A stretch of 64,000 nt of DNA, from NCBI RefSeq assembly GCF_000282215.1, contig NZ_AKJS01000107.1, positions 1 to 64,000 of the forward strand, in the 5' to 3' direction. Both the position numbers and the translations under genes were made by a program. This stretch comes from Pseudomonas sp. GM21 (lineage in GTDB: Bacteria; Pseudomonadota; Gammaproteobacteria; Pseudomonadales; Pseudomonadaceae). This document shows, one piece after another, positions 53,482-63,499 of this stretch (position 1 is its first letter; every line of letters begins with the position of its first letter). The notes beneath the pieces are model-generated. The model was not told where the DNA came from and did no database searches. It saw only the letters and a list, made by a program, of their open reading frames with translations.

Positions 53482-53723
53482 TTAAGCCCCAGCGTGGCCT
53501 GTCCGGTTATCTCAGGAAGCCCCTCATTCCTTTTGAGTAGACGTAAAACCGGCATTACCTGTTATTGGTTTGGATCCACTCTAGCATAGCCGTTGATGGC
53601 CAATGAACACCATTGAAATTTTTCATTCAAAGGCTCTAGCCCGGACATTACAGCCGCACACACAACACAAAACGCGCTGTTTTGCTCAGGTTATGACAGT
53701 GCATCGGCCATTCTGCGCATTCC

Positions 53724-53752
53724 TGTAGCCGCTGGTGAAGCCTGCGGCTACA
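53724..53752. repeat. Hairpin upstream of thiD
   Basis: TGTAGCCGC (53724-53732) pairs with GCGGCTACA (53744-53752) over an 11-base loop. It resembles the core of the 43-bp repeat at 21898 (TGTAGC...GAAGCCTGC). It is 48 bases before the thiD start and is the main feature of the 319-base gap between ladS and thiD. Confidence 0.65.
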
Positions 53753-53800
53753 TAGTCCGTCTCATGACTCGCTGGTCGACTGGTGATAAGCTCGCGCACC

Positions 53801-54598
53801 ATGAATATCTACAGCTCTCGCCCCGTTGTCCTCTGTCTCTCCGGCCACGACCCAAGTGGTGGCGCCGGCTTGCAGGCAGATATCGAAGCCCTGCTCGCTC
53901 AGGGTTGTCATGCGGCCCCGACCGTTACCGCCCTGACCGTGCAAGACACGGTCAACGTCACTGACTTTCGCGTCCTCGATCGTGAGTGGGTGTTGGCCCA
54001 GGCCAATGCCGTACTCAACGACTCCGAAGTCGCCGCGGTCAAACTGGGCATGCTCGGTTCCCTGGAGATGGTCGACACGGTAGTCGAACTGCTCTCCGCG
54101 CACCCGCACCTGCCAGTGGTCTGCGATCCGGTGCTACGTGCCGGTGGTGGTGGACGACTGGGCAAGGATGAAGTCGGCTATGCCATGCGCGAACGCCTGC
54201 TGCCACTGTCCATCATTGCCACCCCTAACTTGCCTGAAGCGCGCATCCTCGCCGAACTGCCCGAAGGCACCGCCGACGAGTGCGCCGAAAAACTGCTGCC
54301 ATTCGTCAAACACCTGCTGATCACCGGTGGCCATGGCGACGAACACGAAATCCACAATCGCCTGTACAGCCGCGACGGCCTCCGCGAAACCTTTACCTGC
54401 CAGCGCTTGCCCGGCAGTTATCACGGTTCGGGTTGCACACTGGCCAGTGCCCTGGCCGGTCGTCTGGCCCAGGGTGAAAACCTCGCCAGTGCCGTGCAGA
54501 CCGCGCTTAACTACACATGGCGAACCCTGCGTGACGCGGAGCAATTGGGCAAAGGCCAGTTCGTGCCGCGCCGTCTGCCGCTGGATTTCTGTTCGTAA
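53801..54598 (+). CDS. thiD: Hydroxymethylpyrimidine phosphate kinase ThiD
   Basis: A 265-residue ribokinase-fold enzyme that phosphorylates HMP and HMP-P in thiamine biosynthesis. Motifs are LSGHDPSGGAGLQADIE at the start, VKLGMLGS, CDPVLRAGGGG, TPNLPEARIL and the anion-hole GSYHGSGCTLASALA. It is followed by thiE in the same direction. Confidence 0.94.
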   Translation: MNIYSSRPVVLCLSGHDPSGGAGLQADIEALLAQGCHAAPTVTALTVQDTVNVTDFRVLDREWVLAQANAVLNDSEVAAVKLGMLGSLEMVDTVVELLSAHPHLPVVCDPVLRAGGGGRLGKDEVGYAMRERLLPLSIIATPNLPEARILAELPEGTADECAEKLLPFVKHLLITGGHGDEHEIHNRLYSRDGLRETFTCQRLPGSYHGSGCTLASALAGRLAQGENLASAVQTALNYTWRTLRDAEQLGKGQFVPRRLPLDFCS

Positions 54599-54630
54599 CT
54601 TCTAATTAGTCATGCGGTGAGGCTTGCTCG

Positions 54631-55254
54631 ATGAAACTACGTGGCCTGTACGCTATTACCGACCGCCAGTTGCTGGCCGGTAAACTGCTTGAGTACGTGG
54701 AGGCGGCGCTGGAAGGCGGCGTCACCCTGCTGCAGTACCGCGACAAAAGCACCGACGAGGCCCGCCGCCTGCGTGAGGCCGAAACCTTGCGCGATCTGTG
54801 CAACCGCTATAAGACCCAGCTGATCATCAATGACGATGCCGAACTGGCCGCACGCCTGAACGTCGGTGTGCACCTGGGCCAGACCGATGGTCCGCTGTCG
54901 CCGACCCGCGCTCTGCTCGGCTCCAAAGCCATCATCGGCTCGACCTGCCACGCGCAGCTCGAACTCGCCGAACAAGCCGCGAAGGAAGGCGCCAGTTATG
55001 TCGCCTTCGGCCGCTTCTTCAATTCCAACACCAAACCCGGCGCCCCCACGTGCAGCCTCGAACTGCTCGATCAGGCCCGCCGCACACTGCACCTGCCGAT
55101 CTGCGCGATTGGTGGCATCACCCTGGAGAACGCCGCGCCACTGGTGGCCCACGGGGCAGATCTGCTGGCGGTCGTCCACGGTCTGTTTGGCGCCGAGAGC
55201 CCTGGTGAAGTGACACGCCGCGCCCGCGCCTTTAACGAACTGCTTTTTAAGTAG
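54631..55254 (+). CDS. thiE: Thiamine-phosphate synthase ThiE
   Basis: A 207-residue TIM-barrel enzyme joining HMP-PP and thiazole phosphate. Landmarks: [66 protein letters not shown] in parts, and [27 protein letters not shown] in parts. It lies 32 bases after thiD and 27 before hemL, one transcription unit. Confidence 0.94.
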   Translation: MKLRGLYAITDRQLLAGKLLEYVEAALEGGVTLLQYRDKSTDEARRLREAETLRDLCNRYKTQLIINDDAELAARLNVGVHLGQTDGPLSPTRALLGSKAIIGSTCHAQLELAEQAAKEGASYVAFGRFFNSNTKPGAPTCSLELLDQARRTLHLPICAIGGITLENAAPLVAHGADLLAVVHGLFGAESPGEVTRRARAFNELLFK

Positions 55255-55281
55255 CTTAAAATCTGATTTGAGAGCCCGACC

Positions 55282-56565
55282 ATGTCTCGTTCCGAAACCC
55301 TGTTTGCCAATGCCCAGAAACACATCCCCGGGGGCGTGAATTCGCCTGTTCGCGCGTTCAAAAGCGTGGGTGGTACCCCGCTGTTTTTCAAACATGCCGA
55401 AGGCGCTTACGTCACCGACGAAGACGACAAGCGTTATGTCGACTACGTAGGTTCCTGGGGCCCGATGATCCTCGGCCACAGCCATCCGGACGTGCTGGAC
55501 GCGGTGCGTAAACAGCTGGAACACGGTTTGTCCTACGGCGCCCCGACCGCGATGGAAACCGAGATGGCCGACCTGGTCTGCTCGATCGTGCCATCAATGG
55601 AAATGGTGCGCATGGTCAGCTCCGGCACTGAAGCAACCATGAGCGCGATCCGCCTGGCCCGTGGCTTCACCGGCCGCGACAACATCATCAAGTTCGAAGG
55701 CTGCTACCACGGTCACTCCGACAGCCTGCTGGTCAAGGCCGGTTCTGGCGCATTGACCCAAGGCGTACCGAGCTCGGCCGGCGTGCCGGCGGACTTCGCC
55801 AAACACACCCTGACCCTGCCGTTCAACGACATCGACGCGGTGGAAACCATGCTCGCCGAAGTCGGCCGTGACGTAGCGTGCATCATCGTTGAGCCGGTCG
55901 CCGGCAACATGAACTGCGTACCACCGGCGCCGGGTTTCCTCGAAGGCCTGCGGACCCTGTGCGACAAGCACGGCGTGGTGCTGATCTTCGACGAAGTGAT
56001 GACCGGTTTCCGCGTCGCCCTCGGCGGTGCACAAGCGCACTTCGGCGTTACGCCGGACCTGAGCACCTTCGGCAAGATCATCGGCGGCGGCATGCCGGTC
56101 GGCTGCTTCGGCGGCAAGCACGAAATCATGTCGCACATCGCGCCATTGGGCCCGGTGTACCAGGCGGGCACGTTGTCGGGTAATCCTCTGGCCATGGCCG
56201 CCGGCCTGACCACCCTGCGCCTGATCAGCCGTCCGGGGTTCCATGCCGAGCTTAGCGACTACACCAGCCGCCTGCTCGACGGCCTGCAACAGCGCGCCGA
56301 TGCCGCAGGCATTCCGTTCGTGACCACGCAGGCGGGCGGCATGTTTGGCCTGTACTTCAGTGGCGCTGACGACATCGTCACCTTCGATGACGTGATGGCC
56401 AGCGACGCGGCCCTGTTCGGTCGCTTCTTCCACTTGATGCTCGAAGGCGGGGTGTACCTGGCGCCGAGCGCTTTCGAAGCCGGCTTCACCTCAATCGCCC
56501 ACGGCGAGGCCGAGTTGAAACTGACGCTGGATGCCGCCGAGCGCGCATTCGCCGCATTGAAATAA
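55282..56565 (+). CDS. hemL: Glutamate-1-semialdehyde 2,1-aminomutase
   Basis: A 427-residue PLP enzyme of the C5 heme pathway that makes 5-aminolevulinate. Seen are the N-terminal [39 protein letters not shown] in parts, the active-site lysine in [11 protein letters not shown] and [17 protein letters not shown]. Its terminator follows 10 bases after the stop. Confidence 0.96.
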   Translation: MSRSETLFANAQKHIPGGVNSPVRAFKSVGGTPLFFKHAEGAYVTDEDDKRYVDYVGSWGPMILGHSHPDVLDAVRKQLEHGLSYGAPTAMETEMADLVCSIVPSMEMVRMVSSGTEATMSAIRLARGFTGRDNIIKFEGCYHGHSDSLLVKAGSGALTQGVPSSAGVPADFAKHTLTLPFNDIDAVETMLAEVGRDVACIIVEPVAGNMNCVPPAPGFLEGLRTLCDKHGVVLIFDEVMTGFRVALGGAQAHFGVTPDLSTFGKIIGGGMPVGCFGGKHEIMSHIAPLGPVYQAGTLSGNPLAMAAGLTTLRLISRPGFHAELSDYTSRLLDGLQQRADAAGIPFVTTQAGGMFGLYFSGADDIVTFDDVMASDAALFGRFFHLMLEGGVYLAPSAFEAGFTSIAHGEAELKLTLDAAERAFAALK

Positions 56566-56574
56566 CGCTCTGCC

Positions 56575-56606
56575 GCTGACGTTGGCGACTGCCAGCGTCA
56601 GCTTTT
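56575..56606 (+). terminator. Rho-independent terminator after hemL
   Basis: GCTGACGTTGGC (56575-56586) pairs with GCCAGCGTCAGC (56591-56602) with one G-T pair, a 4-base loop and a short T-run. It ends the thiD-thiE-hemL unit. Confidence 0.8.
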
Positions 56607-56789
56607 ACCTACATTCGCACCGTTCTTCCTACGCTACTGCTAATAATCTCCCGCAAATTGGGCGATATATTCCCCGCGCAGCAGAAAAACGAGTAAAGAC
56701 TTTGTAAGGTTGGCCCTGCTTATTTCATAATGCGCGCTTATTGGATCCCTCGATGGGTCCGCGCGCCCTTCAGAGGTAAGTCGATTCTC

Positions 56790-57344
56790 ATGAACCGCAC
56801 CGGCCGCGCCCTTTCAATGGGCTGCCTGTTGCTCCTTCAGCCCCTGCTCGCGCTCGCACAAGCAGGCGGCAACTCGTTGTTAATCCCAGCGATGGGTCGC
56901 TGCACCCTCAATACTCAGCCGCAAGACCTGACGCAAGCGCTCGCCGCCTGCCAGAAAGCGTCGGATGAAGGGGATGCGCAAGCGCAATACGAGTTGGGTG
57001 AGTTCTACTACAACGGCAAAAACACGCCGCGCGACCTCAATAAAGCCCTCAGCTATTTCGAAAAAGCCTCCCTGCAAGGCCACGCGCAGGCGCAATTCAA
57101 ACTGGGCACCATGTTCTTCCACGGCGAAGGCGTACCGGCCAACAACATTCAGGCGTACATCGTGCTGAAGATGGCGGCGGTCAATGGCGCGGAAGATGCG
57201 CTGGACACGGCGGATGAAGTGGCCGAGAAAATGCCGCGCGAAGAACTTGAAGTGGCGACTCAAGTGCTGGGACAAATCTTTCGTAAATACCTGATGGAAT
57301 TGCAGAGCGCGGATGGGCGAACGCCGTTTTCGCCACTGCCCTGA
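56790..57344 (+). CDS. Exported TPR/Sel1-repeat protein
   Basis: A 184-residue protein with a signal peptide (MNRTGRALSMGCLLLLQPLLALAQA). Residues 45-125 hold Sel1-like repeats (AQYELGEFYYNGKNTPRDLNKAL, AQFKLGTMFFHGEGVPANNIQAY in parts). These proteins act as protein-interaction scaffolds in the envelope. It sits between hemL and the DUF1820 gene, as in P. aeruginosa (from memory). Confidence 0.87.
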   Translation: MNRTGRALSMGCLLLLQPLLALAQAGGNSLLIPAMGRCTLNTQPQDLTQALAACQKASDEGDAQAQYELGEFYYNGKNTPRDLNKALSYFEKASLQGHAQAQFKLGTMFFHGEGVPANNIQAYIVLKMAAVNGAEDALDTADEVAEKMPREELEVATQVLGQIFRKYLMELQSADGRTPFSPLP

Positions 57345-57369
57345 TTTCTGTATTGATCTGACTGGCCCC

Positions 57370-57460
57370 TTCGCGAGCAAGCCCGCTCCCACAGTTGATC
57401 TCCTGTGAACACAACATTTGTTAACACTAGAGATTCTGTGGGAGCGAGCCTGCTCGCGAA
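57370..57460. repeat. REP inverted pair
   Basis: TTCGCGAGCAAGCCCGCTCCC (from 57370) faces its near-complement at 57436-57460, pointing outward. It lies between the convergent TPR and DUF1820 genes. Confidence 0.85.
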
Positions 57461-57482
57461 TGGGGCGACTCGGTCTTGAGGC

Positions 57483-57812
57483 CTACTTCTCAGGCATCGG
57501 CATCGGAAACGGCATGACATTGCCGACCGCGCCACGGGCTTCGCTGATTTTCGGTGTGCCCAGACGCTCTACCTCGTCGATGCGCACAATCGAATGCATC
57601 GGCACAAAACTGCGTACCACGCCTTCAAACTGAGCCTTGAGCTTTTCTTCGCTCGGATCGACGACCACTTGCGTGCGCTCGCCAAAGACGAACTCTTCCA
57701 CTTCCAGAAAGCCCCACAGATCACTTTGATAGATCTGCTTGGCATACATTTCGTACACCTGGCCCTGGTTGAGGAAAATCACCTTGTAGATTGGAGCTTC
57801 ACGTTTGGTCAT
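57483..57812 (-). CDS. DUF1820 protein
   Basis: A 109-residue soluble protein (MTKREAPIYKVIFLNQGQVYEMYA, then FLEVEEFVFGERTQVVVDPSEEKL) of the DUF1820 family, function unknown. It is divergent from miaB, and the family is usually found beside miaB in pseudomonads. The open frame runs upstream to 58748 antisense to miaB, which is not real coding. Confidence 0.88.
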   Translation of the reverse strand: MTKREAPIYKVIFLNQGQVYEMYAKQIYQSDLWGFLEVEEFVFGERTQVVVDPSEEKLKAQFEGVVRSFVPMHSIVRIDEVERLGTPKISEARGAVGNVMPFPMPMPEK

Positions 57813-57947
57813 GGTGGGCGAGCAACACATTTGGGGATAAAAATGAGGGCGCGAACTATAGCATAGCCGCCGGACGCACAATGGTAGGAACCTTGGAACA
57901 TGTTCCCTATAATGCGCGGTTCTTTGAATCACGTGATGACTGTATCC

Positions 57948-59276
57948 ATGGCCAAGAAGCTTTACATCGAAACCCACGGTTGCCAGATGAACGAGTACGA
58001 CAGCTCGCGCATGGTCGACTTGCTGGGTGAACACCAGGCCCTGGAAGTCACCGCTCGCGCTGAAGATGCCGACGTGATCCTGCTCAACACCTGCTCCATT
58101 CGCGAGCGCGCCCAGGACCGGGTGTACTCCCAGCTCGGCCGCTGGCGCGAACTGAAACTCGCCAACCCGGACATGGTGATCGCCGTCGGCGGTTGCGTGG
58201 CCAGTCAGGAAGGCGCCGCCATTCGTGATCGCGCGCCATACGTGGACGTGGTCTTCGGCCCTCAAACCCTGCACCGCCTGCCGGAAATGATCGACGCCGC
58301 ACGCGCCACCAAATTGCCGCAAGTCGATGTTTCCTTCCCGGAAATCGAAAAATTCGACCATTTGCCCGAGCCACGTATCGATGGCCCGAGCGCCTACGTG
58401 TCGGTCATGGAAGGTTGCAGCAAGTACTGCACGTTCTGCGTGGTGCCGTACACCCGCGGCGAAGAAGTCAGCCGCCCGTTCGACGACGTGATTGCCGAGA
58501 TCATTCACCTGGCTGAAAACGGCGTGCGTGAAGTGACGCTGCTGGGTCAGAACGTCAACGGTTATCGCGGCACGACTCACGACGGGCGCCTGGCTGATCT
58601 GGCCGAACTGATCCGCGTTGTGGCGGCTGTCGATGGCATCGACCGGATTCGCTACACCACGTCGCACCCGCTGGAGTTCTCCGACAGTCTGATCCAGGCC
58701 CACGCCGACGTGCCGGAACTGGTGAAACACCTGCACCTGCCCGTGCAATCGGGTTCAGACCGGATTCTCTCGGCGATGAAACGCAACCACACGGCGCTGG
58801 AATACAAATCCAAACTGCGAAAACTGCGGGCCGCCGTGCCGGGCATCTGCATCAGTTCGGACTTTATCGTCGGCTTCCCGGGCGAAACCGAAAAAGACTT
58901 CGAGCAAACCATGAAGTTGATCGAAGACGTCGGTTTCGACTTTTCCTATTCGTTTGTCTACAGCCAGCGCCCGGGCACTCCGGCTGCCGACCTGGCCGAC
59001 GAAACACCTGAAGAGCTGAAAAAAGAGCGCCTGAACGCCCTGCAACATCGCCTGAACCAGCAGGGTTTCGAGATCAGCCGACAAATGGTCGGGTCGATCC
59101 AGCGGATTCTGGTCACCGATTATTCGAAAAAAGACCCCGGCGAACTGCAAGGCCGGACCGAGAACAACCGTATCGTCAACTTCCGTTGCGACAATCCGAC
59201 CCTGATCGGGCAGTTCGCCGACGTGCACATCGACGCCGCACAACCGCACTCGCTGCGGGGCTCGCTGATCCAGTAA
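57948..59276 (+). CDS. miaB: tRNA-2-methylthio-N6-dimethylallyladenosine synthase MiaB
   Basis: A 442-residue radical-SAM methylthiotransferase that adds the methylthio group at A37. The N-terminal cluster cysteines are in ETHGCQMN (C12), NTCSIRERA and GGCVAS; the radical-SAM cluster is [10 protein letters not shown]-terminal TRAM domain ends the protein. The promoter region has TATAAT at 57908-57913 next to the palindrome GGAACATGTTCC (57895-57906). Confidence 0.97.
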   Translation: MAKKLYIETHGCQMNEYDSSRMVDLLGEHQALEVTARAEDADVILLNTCSIRERAQDRVYSQLGRWRELKLANPDMVIAVGGCVASQEGAAIRDRAPYVDVVFGPQTLHRLPEMIDAARATKLPQVDVSFPEIEKFDHLPEPRIDGPSAYVSVMEGCSKYCTFCVVPYTRGEEVSRPFDDVIAEIIHLAENGVREVTLLGQNVNGYRGTTHDGRLADLAELIRVVAAVDGIDRIRYTTSHPLEFSDSLIQAHADVPELVKHLHLPVQSGSDRILSAMKRNHTALEYKSKLRKLRAAVPGICISSDFIVGFPGETEKDFEQTMKLIEDVGFDFSYSFVYSQRPGTPAADLADETPEELKKERLNALQHRLNQQGFEISRQMVGSIQRILVTDYSKKDPGELQGRTENNRIVNFRCDNPTLIGQFADVHIDAAQPHSLRGSLIQ

Positions 59277-59304
59277 CACCAATTTCAATTCAATAGGGAT
59301 CAAA

Positions 59305-59394
59305 TGTGGGAGCTGGCTTGCCTGCGATAGCGGTATAACAGGCAACATCTCTTTTGGATGTGAGTCCCTCATCGCTGGCAAGGCCAGCTCCCAC
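59305..59394. repeat. REP inverted pair between miaB and phoH
   Basis: TGTGGGAGCTGGCTTGCC (from 59305) faces its near-complement ending at 59394 (GGCCAGCTCCCACA). Confidence 0.82.
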
Positions 59395-59467
59395 AGTGAA
59401 GCTGCTTTGTTCTCGAGAGCAGGTTCATCCATTTAAGAGCTTTCGCACCCAGCCCAGTGGCGTTATC

Positions 59468-59491
59468 CTTGATTTCATCTTAATTGCCCCA
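59468..59491 (+). promoter_or_regulatory. Heat-shock-type promoter candidate for phoH operon
   Basis: CTTGATT (59468-59474) and CCCCA (59487-59491), separated by 12 bases, resemble the sigma-32 elements CTTGAAA and CCCCAT. The expected transcription start is a few bases before the TTG start at 59510. The E. coli ybeZYX genes are heat-shock regulated (known), which supports the reading. Confidence 0.45.
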
Positions 59492-59509
59492 GGGCGGCTA
59501 AATACGACC

Positions 59510-60514
59510 TTGAACGCACCCATAGAACCACATCGTTTCATCCTCGAGCCCTTTGAGGCTCGCCGCTTCGCCAATCTGTGCGGGCAATTCGACGAGCATT
59601 TGCGCTTGATCGAACAGCGCCTGACCATCGAGATCCGCAACCGCGGAAACCAGTTCGAATTGATCGGCGAACCCAAACACACCACCTCCGCAGAAAACCT
59701 CCTGCGCCGCCTGTACCGGGAAACCAAAGGTACCGAGCTTTCGCCGGACATGGTTCACCTGTTCCTGCAGGAATCGGCCGTCGAAGAGCTGGACAACGTA
59801 TCGCCGTCCGAACCCTCCGTAGCGCTGCGCACCAAAAAAGGCATGATTCGCCCTCGCGGCTTGAATCAACTGCGTTACGTGAAGGAAATTCTCGGCAACG
59901 ACATCAACTTCGGCATCGGCCCTGCCGGTACTGGCAAGACCTATCTGGCCGTTGCCTGCGCGGTAGACGCGCTGGAGCGCGAGCAGATTCGCCGCATCCT
60001 GCTGGTTCGCCCGGCGGTTGAAGCAGGCGAGAAACTCGGCTTCCTGCCCGGCGACTTGTCGCAGAAAATCGACCCATACCTGCGACCGCTCTATGACGCC
60101 CTCTACGAAATGCTCGGCTTCGAACACGTCGCCAAGCTGATCGAGCGCCAGGTCATCGAAGTTGCGCCACTGGCTTACATGCGCGGTCGCACGCTGAACA
60201 ACAGCTTCATCATCCTCGACGAAAGCCAGAACACCACCGTCGAGCAGATGAAGATGTTCCTGACCCGTATCGGCTTTGGCTCCACAGCGGTCATCACCGG
60301 TGATATCACCCAGGTCGACCTGCCGAAAGGCACCAAATCCGGGCTGCACCATGTGATCGAGGTGCTCAAAGACGTGCCGGGTATCAGCTTCACCCATTTC
60401 ATGCCCAAGGACGTCGTGCGCCATCCACTGGTGCAACGCATCGTCGAAGCTTACGAGCGCTTCGAGAACCGCGTGGCCGAAGAAGCCCCCAAGGACCACC
60501 GCCGCGATGCTTGA
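59510..60514 (+). CDS. ybeZ: PhoH-like ATPase (YbeZ)
   Basis: A 334-residue P-loop ATPase with Walker [13 protein letters not shown], Walker [13 protein letters not shown] and [13 protein letters not shown]. No ATG occurs in frame near the conserved N-terminus; the TTG at 59510 ([19 protein letters not shown]) is the most likely start. YbeZ works with the RNase YbeY in ribosome maturation. It overlaps ybeY by 8 bases. Confidence 0.9.
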   Translation: MNAPIEPHRFILEPFEARRFANLCGQFDEHLRLIEQRLTIEIRNRGNQFELIGEPKHTTSAENLLRRLYRETKGTELSPDMVHLFLQESAVEELDNVSPSEPSVALRTKKGMIRPRGLNQLRYVKEILGNDINFGIGPAGTGKTYLAVACAVDALEREQIRRILLVRPAVEAGEKLGFLPGDLSQKIDPYLRPLYDALYEMLGFEHVAKLIERQVIEVAPLAYMRGRTLNNSFIILDESQNTTVEQMKMFLTRIGFGSTAVITGDITQVDLPKGTKSGLHHVIEVLKDVPGISFTHFMPKDVVRHPLVQRIVEAYERFENRVAEEAPKDHRRDA

Positions 60515-61001
60515 GCTTGATCTTCAACTGGCTACACAAGCGCCCGCCCCCAGCGAAGCCGAGTTCCGCCAATGGTGCGAACTGGCCCTGCGCCAGCGCA
60601 CAGCCGATTCGGAGATGACCATTCGCCTGGTCGACGAAGAAGAAGGCCGCGAACTGAATCACACCTGGCGGCAAAAAGATTACGCCACTAACGTTCTATC
60701 GTTCCCCGCCGATGTGCCCGATGAGTTTCTCGATATCCCGTTATTGGGCGATCTGGTGATCTGCGTGGCCGTGGTGGAGCGCGAAGCCGCTGAGCAAGGC
60801 AAGGCACTGAAGGCCCATTGGGCACATCTGGTCATTCACGGCTGCTTGCATCTACTGGGTTACGACCATATAGATGACGACGAAGCCGAAGAGATGGAAG
60901 CACTGGAACGAACGTTGCTTGCTGAATTGGGCTATCCGGACCCGTACGCGGACGACGAAACAGAAACATCCCCTATTGTTACAACAAAGGATTCAGAGTA
61001 A
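60507..61001 (+). CDS. ybeY: Endoribonuclease YbeY
   Basis: A 164-residue zinc endoribonuclease of 16S rRNA maturation. The metal motif is [11 protein letters not shown] (HxxxHxxGxxH type); NVLSFPAD lies before it. The C-terminus has a short acidic extension. The start at 60507 overlaps the ybeZ stop, and corC begins 5 bases after its end. Confidence 0.95.
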   Translation: MLELDLQLATQAPAPSEAEFRQWCELALRQRTADSEMTIRLVDEEEGRELNHTWRQKDYATNVLSFPADVPDEFLDIPLLGDLVICVAVVEREAAEQGKALKAHWAHLVIHGCLHLLGYDHIDDDEAEEMEALERTLLAELGYPDPYADDETETSPIVTTKDSE

Positions 61002-61006
61002 TCGCT

Positions 61007-61846
61007 ATGAGCGAAGATCGATCGAGCAACGGGCAGAAGTCCTGGCTGGGTAAGCTCACCCAGGCTTTTGCCCACGAGCCGAAAAACCGCCAGGAGCTGC
61101 TGGAGCTCCTGCGCGACGCACACCAGAACAAACTGTTGGACAGCGAAGCGCTGGCCATCGTCGAAGGCGCCATCCAGGTTGCGGACCTGCAAGTACGGGA
61201 CATCATGGTCCCTCGTTCGCAAATGGTCAGCATCAAGGCGACCCAGAGCCCTCGCGAGTTCCTGCCTGCCGTCGTTGATTCGGCCCACTCCCGCTACCCG
61301 GTGATCGGCGAAAGCCACGATGACGTGATGGGCGTGTTGCTGGCCAAGGACTTGCTGCCGTTGATCCTCAAGGAGAATGGCGACCGTTTCAACATCAAGG
61401 ACCTGCTGCGCCCGGCCACCTTCGTGCCCGAGTCCAAGCGCCTGAATGTGTTGCTGCGCGAGTTTCGCGCCAACCACAACCACATGGCCATCGTCATTGA
61501 CGAGTACGGCGGTGTGGCTGGGCTGGTGACCATTGAAGACGTGCTGGAGCAAATCGTCGGCGATATCGAAGACGAACACGACGTCGAAGAAGACAGCTAC
61601 ATCAAGCCGCTGCCCAGCGGTGACTTCCTGATCAAGGCGTTGACGCCGATCGAAAACTTCAACGAGTTCTTCGACAGCGAATTTTCCGACGATGAGTTTG
61701 ATACCGTCGGCGGCTTGGTGATGAGCGCGTTCGGGCATTTGCCAAAACGCAACGAAATCACTGAAATCGGCCCTTATCGTTTCCGCATCCTGAACGCCGA
61801 CAGCCGGCGAATTCACTTGCTGCGCCTGACCCCAATTGCCCGTTAA
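61007..61846 (+). CDS. corC: HlyC/CorC-family protein (YbeX)
   Basis: A 279-residue cytoplasmic protein with two CBS domains (IMVPRSQMVSIKATQSPREFLP; FVPESKRLNVLLREFRANHNHMAIVIDEYGG in parts) and a C-terminal CorC_HlyC domain (VGGLVMSAFGHLP). It has been linked to magnesium/cobalt efflux, and more recently to ribosome-related roles alongside ybeY. Confidence 0.94.
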   Translation: MSEDRSSNGQKSWLGKLTQAFAHEPKNRQELLELLRDAHQNKLLDSEALAIVEGAIQVADLQVRDIMVPRSQMVSIKATQSPREFLPAVVDSAHSRYPVIGESHDDVMGVLLAKDLLPLILKENGDRFNIKDLLRPATFVPESKRLNVLLREFRANHNHMAIVIDEYGGVAGLVTIEDVLEQIVGDIEDEHDVEEDSYIKPLPSGDFLIKALTPIENFNEFFDSEFSDDEFDTVGGLVMSAFGHLPKRNEITEIGPYRFRILNADSRRIHLLRLTPIAR

Positions 61847-61854
61847 GGATTGAC

Positions 61855-63378
61855 ATGCTCCGCGTAACCCGCCCCGGCTGGCCCGGTAATCTGCTGGCCG
61901 TGGCGGCCGGTGCAATCACTACCCTGGCCTTGGCGCCGTTCGATATCTGGCCGTTGGCGTTGCTGGCGGTCGGTTTCTTTTACGCCGGTTTACGCGAGCT
62001 GAACCCTCGTCAGGCCTTGGGCCGTGGCTGGTGTTTCGGTTTTGGTCTGTTTGGCGCCGGCACGAGCTGGATCTACTACAGCATTCACCATTTCGGCGGC
62101 GCATCGGTGCTGCTGGCCGGTTTCCTGATGCTGATCTTCACGGCCGCAATTGCCTGGTTCTTTGCCCTGCCGGCCTGGATTTGGGCGCGCTGGTTGCGCC
62201 GTAATGAAGCACCGCTGGCGGATGCCTTGGCATTTGCGGCGTTGTGGGTCGCTCAGGAAGCGTTTCGCGGCTGGTTCCTCACCGGTTTCCCATGGCTGTA
62301 TTCCGGTTACAGCCAGCTTGATGGCCCATTGGCCGGACTCGCGCCCGTGGGCGGGATGTGGCTGATTTCCTTCACCCTGGCCCTGACGGCCGCGCTGATC
62401 TACAACGCGCTGCGTCTGGTGCGCACCGGGCGTAAAGGGTTTATCGCGGCAGGTGCGGTGCTGTTGATCGGACCATGGTTGGTCGGCATGGCACTCAAAG
62501 AACACGCCTGGACCAGCCCGGCGGGTCCAGCGCTAAGCGTCGCAGCGATTCAAGGCAACATCGAACAAAGCATGAAGTGGGACCCGGCGCAGCTCAATGC
62601 GCAATTGGCGCTGTACCGTGACATGAGCTTGCGTTCCAAACGCGCCGACCTGTTGATTTGGCCGGAAACCGCCGTACCGGTGCTCAAGGAGTCCGCCGAG
62701 AGCTACCTGAACATGATGGGTAACTTCACCGCCCAGCGTAATTCGGCACTGATTACCGGCATACCGATCCGTCAGGAAGTGCGTCACGAGAAACGCTTCT
62801 TCAACGGCATTACTGTTGTCGGAGAAGGCGATGGCACCTACCTCAAGCAGAAACTGGTGCCGTTTGGTGAATACGTGCCGTTGCAGGATGTGCTGCGCGG
62901 GCTGATCGCGTTCTTCGACCTGCCCATGTCCGACTTCGCGCGCGGGCCAGCCGACCAGCCGATGCTGCAAGCCAAGGGTTATCAGATTGCTCCATTCATC
63001 TGCTACGAAGTGGTCTACCCGGAATTCGCCGCCAGCCTCGCGGCCCGTAGCGACTTGCTGCTGACCATCAGCAACGACACCTGGTTCGGCACCTCCATCG
63101 GCCCACTGCAACATTTGCAGATGGCGCAGATGCGCGCGCTTGAGGCGGGCCGCTGGATGATCCGTGCGACCAACAATGGCGTGTCCGGGCTGATTAACCC
63201 GTTTGGCCAGATTACCGCGCAGATCCCGCAGTTTGAGCGCGGCGTCCTGTACGGCGAAGTGGTGCCGATGCACAACCTGACGCCGTACCTGCAATGGCGT
63301 TCGTGGCCGCTGATCATTGTTTGCATGCTGTTGTTTGGCTGGGCGTTGATTGCCAGCCGGATGGCCAAGACCGTTTAA
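61855..63378 (+). CDS. lnt: Apolipoprotein N-acyltransferase
   Basis: A 507-residue inner-membrane enzyme that adds the third acyl chain to lipoproteins. Six or more N-terminal helices precede a nitrilase domain with the triad in order: glutamate in [11 protein letters not shown], lysine in [15 protein letters not shown] and cysteine in [12 protein letters not shown]. It starts 8 bases after corC and ends the operon. Confidence 0.96.
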   Translation: MLRVTRPGWPGNLLAVAAGAITTLALAPFDIWPLALLAVGFFYAGLRELNPRQALGRGWCFGFGLFGAGTSWIYYSIHHFGGASVLLAGFLMLIFTAAIAWFFALPAWIWARWLRRNEAPLADALAFAALWVAQEAFRGWFLTGFPWLYSGYSQLDGPLAGLAPVGGMWLISFTLALTAALIYNALRLVRTGRKGFIAAGAVLLIGPWLVGMALKEHAWTSPAGPALSVAAIQGNIEQSMKWDPAQLNAQLALYRDMSLRSKRADLLIWPETAVPVLKESAESYLNMMGNFTAQRNSALITGIPIRQEVRHEKRFFNGITVVGEGDGTYLKQKLVPFGEYVPLQDVLRGLIAFFDLPMSDFARGPADQPMLQAKGYQIAPFICYEVVYPEFAASLAARSDLLLTISNDTWFGTSIGPLQHLQMAQMRALEAGRWMIRATNNGVSGLINPFGQITAQIPQFERGVLYGEVVPMHNLTPYLQWRSWPLIIVCMLLFGWALIASRMAKTV

Positions 63379-63382
63379 GCAA

Positions 63383-63495
63383 GATCGTTCCCACGCTCTG
63401 CGTGGGAATGCATCCCGTGACGCTCTGCGTCACAGCATCAGAAGCGGACGCAGAGCGTCCATGGCGGCATTCCCACGCGGAGCGTGGGAACGATC
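63383..63495. repeat. Nested inverted repeat, second family
   Basis: GATCGTTCCCACGCTCTGCG begins at 63383 and its complement ends at 63495. Each arm is itself a hairpin (CCCACGCTCTGCGTGGG), and two more hairpins (GTGACGCTCTGCGTCAC; GGACGCAGAGCGTCC) lie inside. It is unrelated to the GTGGGAGC repeats. Confidence 0.85.
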
Positions 63496-63499
63496 ATCT

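Noticed and set aside
57483-58748. 421-codon frame that ends in the DUF1820 protein
   Set aside because: Only the last 109 codons are the real gene; the upstream part is antisense to miaB.
994-59394. CRISPR array suggested by repeated GTGGGAGC units
   Set aside because: The units are scattered over tens of kilobases, come as inverted pairs and lack regular spacers and cas genes; they are REP elements.
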